Shown here: piece by piece, positions 1 to 6,069 of the stretch
Layout: each line of letters starts with the position of its first letter
Numbering within the stretch: the stretch's first letter is position 1
Origin: Alphaproteobacteria bacterium UBA6189
GTDB lineage: Bacteria > Pseudomonadota > Alphaproteobacteria > Rickettsiales > UBA3002
Direction: 5' to 3'
DNA length: 8,030 bases
Assembly: GCA_002422745.1 (NCBI GenBank)
Contig: DITH01000139.1
Span: 1-8,030 of the forward strand
Notes under the pieces: generated by a model
The model's database searches: none
The model's input: the letters and a program-made list of their open reading frames with translations, nothing else
Told to the model about the DNA's origin: nothing
Program-made: the position numbers and the translations under genes

Positions 1-67
1 CGCGCGCATTGCGCAACGTGGCGACATGATCGATATTCACGCCGAGGCGAAGTTTTTCATGGCTCAT
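1..67 (-). CDS. pdxJ: Pyridoxine 5'-phosphate synthase PdxJ, N-terminal fragment (runs off left edge)
   Basis: Only the first 22 codons lie in the window. Read on the minus strand from the ATG at 65-67, the peptide begins MSHEKLRLGVNIDHVATLRN and continues with Ala-Arg. The GVNIDHVATLRNAR core is the characteristic N-terminal strand of PdxJ. This enzyme condenses 1-deoxyxylulose 5-phosphate with 3-amino-2-oxopropyl phosphate to give pyridoxine 5'-phosphate in the cytoplasm (DXP-dependent vitamin B6 pathway). Recognition rests on that signature alone; the active-site loops are outside the window. No Shine-Dalgarno sequence precedes the ATG, and a TATAAA box lies only 8 bases upstream, so the mRNA may be leaderless or nearly so. 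A terminator for the preceding gene (106-126) suggests pdxJ is transcribed separately from the unit upstream. In alphaproteobacteria pdxJ is often near acpS, lepB and rnc, which would lie beyond the left edge. Confidence 0.93.
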   Translation of the reverse strand, partial: MSHEKLRLGVNIDHVATLRNAR

Positions 68-75
68 GCGGCGCT

Positions 76-103
76 TTTATACCGGCCGCCGAATCCGCGC
101 CAA
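76..103 (-). promoter_or_regulatory. Candidate pdxJ promoter
   Basis: On the minus strand TTGGCG (98-103) is followed after 16 bases by TATAAA (76-81), which resembles a housekeeping -35/-10 pair. It lies directly downstream of the T-tract of the preceding terminator and 8 bases before the pdxJ ATG, so transcription would begin at or just before the start codon. Assigned by eye; start-site data would be needed to confirm it. Confidence 0.3.
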
Positions 104-105
104 TG

Positions 106-126
106 AAAAAGGCGGCCAATGCCGCC
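106..126 (-). terminator. Rho-independent terminator of the 393/106-residue gene pair
   Basis: On the minus strand a perfect 6-bp G+C-only stem (GGCGGC, loop ATTG, GCCGCC; 111-126) is followed immediately by five T (106-110). It lies 30 bases after the stop of the 106-residue gene and 38 bases before the pdxJ start. On the plus strand no T-run follows the hairpin, so it should act only leftward. Confidence 0.75.
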
Positions 127-156
127 CGTGGAAAAGAAATATAATAAATGAAAGGG

Positions 157-477
157 TTAGCGGCCGAGTTCGCTGGCGCGCTCGCGGCGTTCCAGCTCGC
201 GGCGGCTATTGCGTCCCAGTAAGGCCGTGCCGGCACAATAGGCGGTGGTCACCGCTGCCGCGCCTACCAGCAGGGGGCGCGACTTCGCGAAATTCTTGCT
301 GGCGGTTGCCCAGCCATCCTTCTGAATCGTTTTGCTGGCGTTCTCCAGCCCGGTTTTTACATGACCGTAACCGGTTTGCGCCGCGGCCTTTACATGCGGG
401 CCAGCCTCGCGTACATGCTCACCCGCCGCTTTGAGGCTGGCTTTCATGCTTGGCGCTGCGGTCGGAATCTCGCTCAT
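157..477 (-). CDS. Hypothetical small protein, 106 residues, one predicted membrane segment
   Basis: I do not recognise a family. The N-terminal two thirds is a probable amphipathic helix rich in Ala, Lys, Glu and His, with three His-Val-basic triplets at residues 21-23, 28-30 and 39-41. Residues about 68-87 (PLLVGAAAVTTAYCAGTALL) form one hydrophobic segment, followed by a strongly charged tail (RNSRRELERRERASELGR) that should stay cytoplasmic. The start ATG lies three bases after the stop of the 393-residue gene upstream and lacks a clear ribosome site, so translational coupling to that gene is likely. A terminator follows 30 bases after its stop. The two proteins share a layout, a soluble helical part plus one membrane segment near the C terminus, so they may act together at the membrane, but this is inference. 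That the gene is real is supported by the tight spacing and the terminator. Confidence 0.75.
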   Translation of the reverse strand: MSEIPTAAPSMKASLKAAGEHVREAGPHVKAAAQTGYGHVKTGLENASKTIQKDGWATASKNFAKSRPLLVGAAAVTTAYCAGTALLGRNSRRELERRERASELGR

Positions 478-480
478 GCG

Positions 481-1662
481 TTACGCTACACCCATGCCGG
501 CTTGCTGGCCCTGGCCACGTGCGGCTTCCTGCTCGGCATATTTACCCGGCTTATTGCCCACGCCAGCGACGATGGTCGCCAACACAGCACCGGCGGCCAA
601 CGCCCCGCCAGCCTTTACTTTATTCAGCTTACCAAAGAATTTCAGCTCACCACCATTTTTAACGGCGAGTTCCGCCTGCTTCGCAGGGCTATGCATGAAG
701 AAATTGCCTACCGATTTGATAATGCCGGTTTTCTCACCCGTGCTGCCCAGCGCGCCTTCATGCGCTTTGGAAAACTTGGCAAGGACGCCATTTAAGGAAC
801 TGACTTCTGAAATCGCTTTGTTTTTCGGATGGGTTTCCAGTACCTCGCCGATGACACGCTCAAAGCGCGGATGTTTTTCCGCCAGTTTCTTCAGCGCTTC
901 CTCTTGCGCTTTAATCGCTTCCTGAGCTTGGATTTTTTTCGGGCCGCGTGCCGTCAGGTTTTCGGCATGGTCGCCGATAGCGTTAAACGCCTTGCCTGCG
1001 GCATTGCGCACTTCATCCGCTTCCGTACTGATTTCCTGCACAATATCTTTCAGGTTAAAGCGCGATCCGACGGCTTTCGAGTCGAGAGATACCACATCCA
1101 CGCTATATGCCTTCACATCCTGCGGCATATGGTCAAACGCATCGAGGCCATGATCAAGAATAGCTTTTTTGAAGTCCGCACGCGACCCACCGGTCTCCGT
1201 CAAGCTGAACAGCTTCTCTTTCAAGCCATCAATACGCTTCGAGAAAGCCTTCACCTGGGTAGCATTGATTTTCTCGGCATTCGTAAGGATTTTCGACGCA
1301 TCCTCACTCATCATGTGCTCAATTTCCGGGTGCTTGCCAAGCAGGATGCCCAGCTCAGCCACCGTTTCTTTCGTGGCTTTACCATTAATGTTTTGGAGAA
1401 TAGCTTCCGCTTCTTTTGTCGCAACCACCGCGCTTTTAGTAGCGGTGAGTTTTTCAAGCAATTCCGGAGCCGCAGCCAATTCGTTCACCATATCGCGACC
1501 ACTAGTAGGCTGCTTGGCTAACTCCAGTAATTTTTTATCCGCCGCTTTAAGCACGGTTTCCTGAAGCTCTGCTGCCACCTCAGCTTCGCCCTCCAGAACT
1601 TTTCCCAATTGGGTTAGCTGGTAGGTTTTGCCTTCGTGCTGAATCGTGTAAAGCGCTGTCAT
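481..1662 (-). CDS. Hypothetical helical protein with C-terminal membrane anchor, 393 residues
   Basis: No family recognised. The ATG at 1660-1662 is preferred because GGAG lies 7 bases upstream; a GTG seven codons further upstream would place that site inside the gene. The protein begins MTALYTIQHEGKTYQLTQLG and contains no Cys and no Trp. Residues about 20-345 are almost entirely predicted helix, rich in Ala, Glu and Lys, with coiled-coil-like stretches such as 245-262. A His-Pro element recurs in similar helical settings (KHPEIE at 110-115, KHPRFE at 263-268, THPKNK at 278-283), hinting at diverged helical repeats. Residues about 351-368 form one hydrophobic segment preceded by several Lys and followed by a short Gly/Gln-rich tail, giving a tail-anchored or inner-membrane layout; no signal peptide is seen. 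G+C is lower than in rel or lipA in the stretches I counted (about 45% against about 60%). It is first in a two-gene unit with the 106-residue gene. Confidence 0.82.
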   Translation of the reverse strand: MTALYTIQHEGKTYQLTQLGKVLEGEAEVAAELQETVLKAADKKLLELAKQPTSGRDMVNELAAAPELLEKLTATKSAVVATKEAEAILQNINGKATKETVAELGILLGKHPEIEHMMSEDASKILTNAEKINATQVKAFSKRIDGLKEKLFSLTETGGSRADFKKAILDHGLDAFDHMPQDVKAYSVDVVSLDSKAVGSRFNLKDIVQEISTEADEVRNAAGKAFNAIGDHAENLTARGPKKIQAQEAIKAQEEALKKLAEKHPRFERVIGEVLETHPKNKAISEVSSLNGVLAKFSKAHEGALGSTGEKTGIIKSVGNFFMHSPAKQAELAVKNGGELKFFGKLNKVKAGGALAAGAVLATIVAGVGNKPGKYAEQEAARGQGQQAGMGVA

Positions 1663-1694
1663 AATATTTCTCCGGTTAATCACCTTATGACACC

Positions 1695-1739
1695 GTTATA
1701 CCCCAGCTTTACTTGGCAAAGTGTGAAGATTCTGTGAAG
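1695..1739 (-). promoter_or_regulatory. Candidate promoter and tandem regulator site for the 393-residue gene
   Basis: Two perfect copies of a heptamer, CTTCACA on the minus strand (TGTGAAG at 1722-1728 and 1733-1739 on the plus strand), are separated by four bases, giving an 11-base period. A TATAAC box (1695-1700) lies 21 bases downstream in the direction of the 393-residue gene, and there is no good -35 at the right distance. A 7-4-7 direct repeat before a promoter with a poor -35 is the layout bound by OmpR/PhoB-family regulators. The TTCAC core resembles part of the Pho box, but the match is incomplete. The repeat is read directly; the regulator is inference. Confidence 0.35.
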
Positions 1740-1745
1740 GTGCGG

Positions 1746-1771
1746 AAAAGGCGCGTTATTTTACCGCGCCT
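1746..1771 (-). terminator. Rho-independent terminator of rel
   Basis: On the minus strand a perfect 7-bp stem (AGGCGCG, nine-base A+T-rich loop, CGCGCCT; 1749-1771) is followed by a short T-run (four T including the last stem base, 1746-1749). It begins 4 bases after the rel stop codon. It separates rel from the downstream 393-residue gene, which therefore needs its own promoter. Confidence 0.7.
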
Positions 1772-1775
1772 CTTG

Positions 1776-3926
1776 CTAAACGCGATCCACTGCCTGCACC
1801 ACTTCTTTGGCGCGCAAACTACTGATAATGCTTTGCAAATGGCGTGCGTTCTTTACTTCGACATCAATCAGGATATCGAAAAAGTCGGTGCTGCGATTGA
1901 CGATTTTCAGGTTCGAGATATTGCCCATATCCTTGGCAATCACGTTCGCCACGGTGGCGAGTGCAGCCGCTTCATGGCTTAGGCTCACTTTCAGGCGGCC
2001 GATGAAGGTTTCGTCCTGCCCCTGCGCGTCCCACGCCACGTCGATCCATTTCTCCGGCGCGTCGGCGAAATTGTCGAGCGTGTCGCAATCCATCGTGTGA
2101 ATGGTGATACCTTTGCCGGTGGCCACGATACCGACGATTTTATCGCCCGGAATGGGGTGGCAGCAACCCGCATAGTGAATGGCCATGCCGGGCACCAGCC
2201 CGCGAATCGGCATCGGCACCGATTTTTTAGTTTTCTTTTTGGCCGCCACGGCGGCGAAGGGGTCTTTCACCCCGGCATCGGCACTTTTGCGGGTATGGAA
2301 TACCGCATCATAGACCTGATTGCGGTTGATCATCCCCTCGCCCACTTCGGCATAGAGGTCTTCCGATTCCTTTTTCTTGAACACGGCCAGTGCCGGTTCG
2401 AGCATTTTATCGGTAAGATCGTGCCCTTCCTGTTTAAAGGTTTTGGTGAGGATGGCCTTACCGAGGGTAATGTATTCGTCACGCTGCTGGGTGCGAATAA
2501 AGCGGCGGATTTCCGAGCGCGCTTTGCCGGTCACCACGAACCGCTCCCAGGTGGGGCTTGGTGTTTGGGTTTTGGCGGTAATGATTTCCACCTGATCGCC
2601 GTTTTTCAACGCATGTTTTAGCGGCACAATGCGGCCGTTCACCTTGGCGCCGACGCAGGTGAACCCCACACCTGAATGCACCGCGAAGGCGAAGTCGACC
2701 GGCGTCGCGCCCCGCGGCAGAGCGATAATGTCGCCCTTCGGGGTGAAACAAAATACCTGATCGTGGTACATTTCGAGCTTGGTGTGCTCGAGGAATTCCT
2801 CCGGCCCTTCAGATTGTTCGAGAATCTCCAGCAGCTCACGAACCCAGCGATACTGCGTGCCTTCGGTAGCCGCCTTATCGACCATCGCGCCCTGCTTGTA
2901 GCCCCAATGCGCAGCAATCCCGTACTCGGCGATTTCATGCATCGGCTCGGTGCGGATCTGGATTTCGATGCGCTGCTGCTGCGGCCCGATCACCGCCGTA
3001 TGGATGGACTGGTAGCCGTTCACTTTCGGGGTCGAAATATAATCCTTAAAATGACCGGGGATCGTGTGGTACTTCGCGTGAATCAAGCCAAGCATGGCGT
3101 AACATTCGCCGATCGAATGGGTGATAATCCGAAACCCGACGATATCGGCCAGCTGCTCGAAACTGACGCCCTTGCTCTCCATCTTTTTCCAGATGGAATA
3201 GGGTTTTTTCTCGCGGCCGTAGATTTTAATGTCTTTCAGCCCGCCCTCATCGGCCAACTCGCGGAGGATATCCTCGACCCGTTCGACCTGATTTTTGCCC
3301 TGATTACGTAGAAACTCCAGCCGCTTCAGGATGGAGTCGCGCGCCTCGGGAAAGAGCTCCTTGAAGGCGAGGTCTTGCAATTCCTCTTTCATACGCCGCA
3401 TGCCAATCCGCTCGGCGAGCGCGGCGTAAATCTCGAGCGTTTCTCGGGCGATGCGCTGGCGTTTTTCGGGCTTCGGGATGTAATGCAGCGTCTCCATATT
3501 ATGGAGGCGGTCGGCCAGCTTCACCATCAGCACCCGCAAATCGCGCGACATGGCAATCACCAGTTTACGAAAATTCTCCGCCTGCTTGGAGGACTCGGAT
3601 TTGATTTCCAGCCGGTTTAGCTTAGTGACACCATCGACTAACTCGCGAATTTCCGCGCCGAACAATTGTTCAATTTCATCGAGCGTGGCGTCGGTATCCT
3701 CGACCGTATCGTGGAGTAACGCGGTGATGATGGAGGCCGTATCGAGCCGGTATTGGGTGAGTTTATAGGCCACTTCCACCGGATGCGAGAAATACGGATC
3801 ACCGCTGGCCCGCGTCTGCGAGCCATGTTTTTGCATAGAATAAACATAGGCGCGGTTGAGGGCATCCTCATCCGCGGTCGGGTCATAAGCGCGGATTTTC
3901 TCCACCAGGTCCGTCTGTCGAATCAT
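1776..3926 (-). CDS. rel: Bifunctional (p)ppGpp synthetase/hydrolase (Rel/SpoT family), 716 residues
   Basis: Long RelA/SpoT homologue that makes and degrades the stringent-response alarmone (p)ppGpp. Domains in order: an HD hydrolase domain, residues about 25-180, with SHPVEVA (47-53) and an intact HDTVED motif (72-77), so hydrolysis should work; a synthetase domain, about 230-345, with GREKKPYSIWKKM (237-249), DIVGFR (261-266), Tyr305 in NGYQSIHT and Glu321 in EIQIRT, the positions known to bind nucleotide and metal; a TGS domain, about 388-450; a helical region; a Cys-rich zinc-finger-like region with Cys588-Cys589, His610 and Cys614; and an ACT domain, about 641-716. Length is normal for the family. 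One oddity: the loop usually reading RXKD in bifunctional enzymes reads HFKD (292-295). The ATG at 3924-3926 fits the usual N terminus but has no Shine-Dalgarno site; a TATAAA box ends 9 bases upstream. rpoZ lies upstream on the same strand, a common pairing, but a terminator lies between them. Confidence 0.97.
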   Translation of the reverse strand: MIRQTDLVEKIRAYDPTADEDALNRAYVYSMQKHGSQTRASGDPYFSHPVEVAYKLTQYRLDTASIITALLHDTVEDTDATLDEIEQLFGAEIRELVDGVTKLNRLEIKSESSKQAENFRKLVIAMSRDLRVLMVKLADRLHNMETLHYIPKPEKRQRIARETLEIYAALAERIGMRRMKEELQDLAFKELFPEARDSILKRLEFLRNQGKNQVERVEDILRELADEGGLKDIKIYGREKKPYSIWKKMESKGVSFEQLADIVGFRIITHSIGECYAMLGLIHAKYHTIPGHFKDYISTPKVNGYQSIHTAVIGPQQQRIEIQIRTEPMHEIAEYGIAAHWGYKQGAMVDKAATEGTQYRWVRELLEILEQSEGPEEFLEHTKLEMYHDQVFCFTPKGDIIALPRGATPVDFAFAVHSGVGFTCVGAKVNGRIVPLKHALKNGDQVEIITAKTQTPSPTWERFVVTGKARSEIRRFIRTQQRDEYITLGKAILTKTFKQEGHDLTDKMLEPALAVFKKKESEDLYAEVGEGMINRNQVYDAVFHTRKSADAGVKDPFAAVAAKKKTKKSVPMPIRGLVPGMAIHYAGCCHPIPGDKIVGIVATGKGITIHTMDCDTLDNFADAPEKWIDVAWDAQGQDETFIGRLKVSLSHEAAALATVANVIAKDMGNISNLKIVNRSTDFFDILIDVEVKNARHLQSIISSLRAKEVVQAVDRV

Positions 3927-3935
3927 ATCGCATAG

Positions 3936-3964
3936 TTTATAGTGAAAAATTCAACTGCTTGCCA
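3936..3964 (-). promoter_or_regulatory. Candidate rel promoter, possibly giving a very short leader
   Basis: On the minus strand TATAAA (3936-3941) ends 9 bases before the rel ATG. A weak -35-like TGGCAA (3959-3964) lies 17 bases further upstream. Transcription from here would begin within a few bases of the start codon, which fits the lack of a ribosome site. The -35 matches poorly, so this is tentative. Confidence 0.28.
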
Positions 3965-3974
3965 GTATTTCCGG

Positions 3975-3999
3975 CATTCCCGCGCAGGCGGGAATCCAG
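3975..3999. repeat. Palindromic repeat, left copy of an inverted pair
   Basis: The core at 3976-3995 is an 8-bp stem ATTCCCGC with loop GCAG. The 25-base unit matches the reverse complement of the copy at 4058-4082 at 24 of 25 positions. Similar ATTCCCG...CGGGAAT palindromes are, from memory, dispersed through many proteobacterial genomes as REP-like intergenic elements. Confidence 0.85.
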
Positions 4000-4008
4000 A
4001 CCATAAAC

Positions 4009-4045
4009 AAAATCCCGGTCAGGGGTATATCCGAACCGGGATTTT
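4009..4045 (-). terminator. Rho-independent terminator downstream of rpoZ (potentially bidirectional)
   Basis: A perfect 11-bp stem, AAAATCCCGGT (4009-4019) with ACCGGGATTTT (4035-4045), encloses a 15-base loop. Read on the minus strand the stem ends in TTTT followed by GTTT, which suits termination of the rpoZ transcript before rel. On the plus strand it also ends in TTTT, but no plus-strand gene feeds into it. It sits between the two inverted palindromic repeats. Confidence 0.8.
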
Positions 4046-4057
4046 ATGTTAGAAACG

Positions 4058-4082
4058 CTAGATTCCCGCCTGCGCGGGAATG
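4058..4082. repeat. Palindromic repeat, right copy of an inverted pair
   Basis: The core at 4062-4081 is ATTCCCGC, loop CTGC, GCGGGAAT, the exact reverse complement of the left core. It begins 11 bases past the rpoZ stop in the direction of transcription. With the left copy it brackets the rpoZ terminator, so the whole 108-base segment could also fold as one long nested hairpin. Confidence 0.85.
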
Positions 4083-4093
4083 AGACGATTCGA

Positions 4094-4474
4094 TTAGTCG
4101 TCGACTTCGACGTTTTCTTCGACGAAGCTCATGCCGCCGCCCTGATCGGCCGAGGGGGCATATTGCTGGGCGTCTTCGAACGCTTCCGTAACCAGATTGG
4201 TCGAGGCATAGTCCGACTCGTCTTCAATACGATCGCTCGGATCAAAGCCGGTTTTCTTCTGGAAATGTTGGATAATTTCTTCCGTCACCAGGCTGAGATC
4301 GATGGTTTTATCGGCGATTTCACGCAGCGAAACCACGGCATCCTTGTCGTTATCGCGGTCGATCGTCAGCGGCATGCCCGAGCTGATCTGCTTGGCGCGC
4401 TGAGCGGCAGTCACCACCAGGTCGAAACGGTTCGGGATGTTGAGGATGCAATCTTCTACAGTAACGCGGGCCAT
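4094..4474 (-). CDS. rpoZ: DNA-directed RNA polymerase omega subunit, 126 residues
   Basis: RpoZ is the small subunit that helps assemble and stabilise RNA polymerase by holding the C-terminal end of beta'. The N-terminal signature is clear: [20 protein letters not shown] (1-20), then [11 protein letters not shown] (23-33), [20 protein letters not shown] (37-56). These are the conserved helices that clamp beta'. The C-terminal tail, from about residue 75, is acidic and low in complexity, ending [10 protein letters not shown]; such extended acidic tails occur in alphaproteobacterial omega proteins. The start is supported by GGAG upstream of the ATG (CGGAGATTTCATG). A promoter-like pair lies at 4511-4539 and a strong terminator follows at 4009-4045. 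rel is next on the same strand; the pairing of rpoZ with a Rel/SpoT gene is widespread, and omega is one site of ppGpp action on RNA polymerase in E. coli. Confidence 0.97.
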   Translation of the reverse strand: MARVTVEDCILNIPNRFDLVVTAAQRAKQISSGMPLTIDRDNDKDAVVSLREIADKTIDLSLVTEEIIQHFQKKTGFDPSDRIEDESDYASTNLVTEAFEDAQQYAPSADQGGGMSFVEENVEVDD

Positions 4475-4510
4475 GAAATCTCCGGGCAGAATTTTATGAA
4501 ATGGAGGGGG

Positions 4511-4539
4511 TTTCTATGGGATTAGAACGGGATTTGCAA
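4511..4539 (-). promoter_or_regulatory. Candidate rpoZ promoter
   Basis: On the minus strand TTGCAA (4534-4539) is followed after exactly 17 bases by TAGAAA (4511-4516), leaving a leader of about 30 bases before the rpoZ ATG with its GGAG site. The pair lies in the 77-base gap after the 153-residue gene. Spacing is ideal; both hexamers deviate from consensus. Confidence 0.42.
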
Positions 4540-4551
4540 GGAAATTTACCT

Positions 4552-5013
4552 TTACCGAGCCACCCCTGAGCTAAGCTCTTTGGAAATTGCCCGCTGATGC
4601 ACCGCTTTAAAGCGCGCATCCAAGCTCACCACCAAATCATCAAAGAACGGCTCATCATCCTCTAAACTGCCCGTCAATTCAAGATCGGGGTACAGCGCTT
4701 TCAGCGCGTCTTCTTTATCTTTATAATGTTTGCGAAAAAGGCCTAAAGCCAAATCCGAATAATAAGCCACATCTTCTTCATTAAGCTTGGCCATTCTATA
4801 CATCACTCCGCTACGTAGACTCTCAGCATTTTCTTCGTTCAATACAGAAGAATATTTTTCAAGTGTTACAAGTTGTTGGCAAATTTCTGAAGCATAGGTT
4901 TCTTCCAAGGCAGTCAGATTGGTTTGCAGCACTTTTGAGCCAAACCCATTTTGGGCGTCAAATGCCACAGATAAATAATCGTCAATCTTCGAAAATTTCT
5001 CGTTCAAATACAT
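4552..5013 (-). CDS. Hypothetical acidic helical protein, 153 residues
   Basis: No family recognised. The ATG at 5011-5013 is chosen because AGGA lies 7 bases upstream; the adjacent GTG at 5014-5016 would leave only 4. The protein is soluble, largely predicted helix and acidic, with an EDDEPFFDD patch at 118-126 and aromatic-rich segments (YYSDLALGLFRKHY at 84-97). No signal peptide, membrane segment or nucleotide-binding motif is visible; one Cys is present (45). Base composition stands out: two 60-base lines inside the gene (4741-4860) are about 40% G+C, against about 62% for a comparable line in lipA. Together with its place between the conserved genes rpoZ and lipA, this suggests a late arrival. 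It is divergent from lipA and upstream of rpoZ on the same strand; no terminator follows it, so some read-through into rpoZ is possible. Confidence 0.75.
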   Translation of the reverse strand: MYLNEKFSKIDDYLSVAFDAQNGFGSKVLQTNLTALEETYASEICQQLVTLEKYSSVLNEENAESLRSGVMYRMAKLNEEDVAYYSDLALGLFRKHYKDKEDALKALYPDLELTGSLEDDEPFFDDLVVSLDARFKAVHQRAISKELSSGVAR

Positions 5014-5016
5014 CAC

Positions 5017-5116
5017 AACGTCCTATTTTAATAAATTGCGACTGGCCTTGTGAGGCGTTAAATATATGTATATAGCTAGCCGCAACTCCCGATCGTTACA
5101 GTTTTGTGAAATAGTT
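5017..5116. promoter_or_regulatory. Divergent intergenic region between the 153-residue gene and lipA
   Basis: About 100 bases, A+T-rich, with an alternating segment TATATGTATATA (5063-5074). For lipA the best pair is TTGTGA (5048-5053), 17 bases, TATAGC (5071-5076) on the plus strand; TTGCGA (5036-5041), 17 bases, TAAATA (5059-5064) is an alternative. No convincing minus-strand pair stands out. Promoters for both genes must lie here or inside the neighbouring genes. Confidence 0.35.
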
Positions 5117-6067
5117 ATGGCCGATCTTCTTGATATCCCCCAACCGGCGGACAAAAAACTCCCCAAGCCCGACTGGCTGCGCGTGCGCGCGCCGGTGAGC
5201 CAGGGCTATAAGGATACCCACGCGCTGATGCGCCAGCAAAGCCTGCACACGGTGTGCGAGGAAGCCGCCTGCCCCAATATCGGTGAATGCTGGAGCAAGG
5301 GCCACGCCACGGTGATGATCCTCGGCGACACCTGCACCCGCGCCTGTGCCTTTTGCAACATCAAAACCGGGGTGCCCAATAAAGTCGACCCCGAGGAGCC
5401 GCACAACCTCGCCGTTGCCGTCGGCAAGCTCGGCTTAAAGCATGTGGTAATCACCAGTGTCGACCGCGACGATCTGGAGGATGGCGGCGCCAACCATTTC
5501 GCCCGCTCGATCGAATATATCCGCACCACCGCACCGGACACCACCATCGAAATCCTTACGCCCGATTTTCGCCGTAAGGATGGGAATCTCGAGATTGTGG
5601 TGAAAGCGCGGCCCGATGTGTTCAACCATAATATCGAGACCGTGCCGCGACTGTACCAGCGCATTCGCCCCGGCGCGCGCTATTTCCATTCCCTGAACCT
5701 ACTGAAGAAGGTAAAGGAGATCGACCCGTCGATCTTCACCAAATCCGGCATTATGGTGGGCCTAGGTGAAACCAAGGAAGAAGTGCTGCAGGTGATGGAT
5801 GATTTCCGCTCGGCCGACATCGATTTCATCACTATTGGCCAGTATTTGCAGCCCACGCCGCGCCATGCGCCGGTCGACCGCTATGTCACTCCCGATGAAT
5901 TCCGCTATTACGAGCGCGTCGCCTGGACGAAGGGTTTCACCATGGTGTCGGCCTCGCCCCTCACCCGCTCCAGCTACCATGCGGATGCCGATTTCGCCCG
6001 CATGCGCGACGAACGTGCGCGTCGGCTGGCCGCCCAGCAACCGGCTCCGGCTAATGATAATTGCTAG
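5117..6067 (+). CDS. lipA: Lipoyl synthase LipA, 316 residues
   Basis: Radical SAM enzyme that inserts two sulfur atoms into the octanoyl group on lipoyl domains of dehydrogenase complexes, completing lipoate synthesis. Both iron-sulfur sites are intact: the auxiliary cluster, Cys47, Cys52 and Cys58 in [12 protein letters not shown], and the radical SAM triad, Cys73, Cys77 and Cys80 in CTRACAFC. The C-terminal RSSY (284-287), whose Ser binds the auxiliary cluster, is present. Other family blocks include [15 protein letters not shown] (111-125), EILTPDF (145-151), [12 protein letters not shown] (169-180) and [10 protein letters not shown] (241-250). Length is normal (E. coli 321). The ATG at 5117 is preferred; an in-frame ATG at 5066 would add 17 residues unlike any family N terminus I know and would start inside the presumed promoter. 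No strong ribosome site is seen. A Coq10/RatA-like gene starts two bases after the stop. Confidence 0.98.
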   Translation: MADLLDIPQPADKKLPKPDWLRVRAPVSQGYKDTHALMRQQSLHTVCEEAACPNIGECWSKGHATVMILGDTCTRACAFCNIKTGVPNKVDPEEPHNLAVAVGKLGLKHVVITSVDRDDLEDGGANHFARSIEYIRTTAPDTTIEILTPDFRRKDGNLEIVVKARPDVFNHNIETVPRLYQRIRPGARYFHSLNLLKKVKEIDPSIFTKSGIMVGLGETKEEVLQVMDDFRSADIDFITIGQYLQPTPRHAPVDRYVTPDEFRYYERVAWTKGFTMVSASPLTRSSYHADADFARMRDERARRLAAQQPAPANDNC

Positions 6068-6069
6068 CC

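Noticed and set aside
829..1521. 230-codon open frame on the plus strand
   Set aside because: Lies entirely antisense to the 393-residue gene, has no ribosome site and gives a Phe/Arg-rich, family-less product as expected of a shadow frame.
1663..1683. GTG start seven codons upstream for the 393-residue gene
   Set aside because: It has no ribosome site, and the GGAG that fits the ATG at 1660-1662 would fall inside the coding region.
2676..3311. 211-codon open frame on the plus strand, and others antisense to rel
   Set aside because: Antisense to the conserved Rel synthetase and hydrolase coding sequence; the products are shadow-like and have no supporting signals.
3975..4082. CRISPR-like array
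   Set aside because: Only two copies, in opposite orientation, each palindromic, with a terminator between them; no regular spacers and no cas genes.
5066..5116. Upstream in-frame start that would extend LipA by 17 residues
   Set aside because: The extension matches no family N terminus and would overlap the candidate -10 region; the ATG at 5117 gives a normal LipA.
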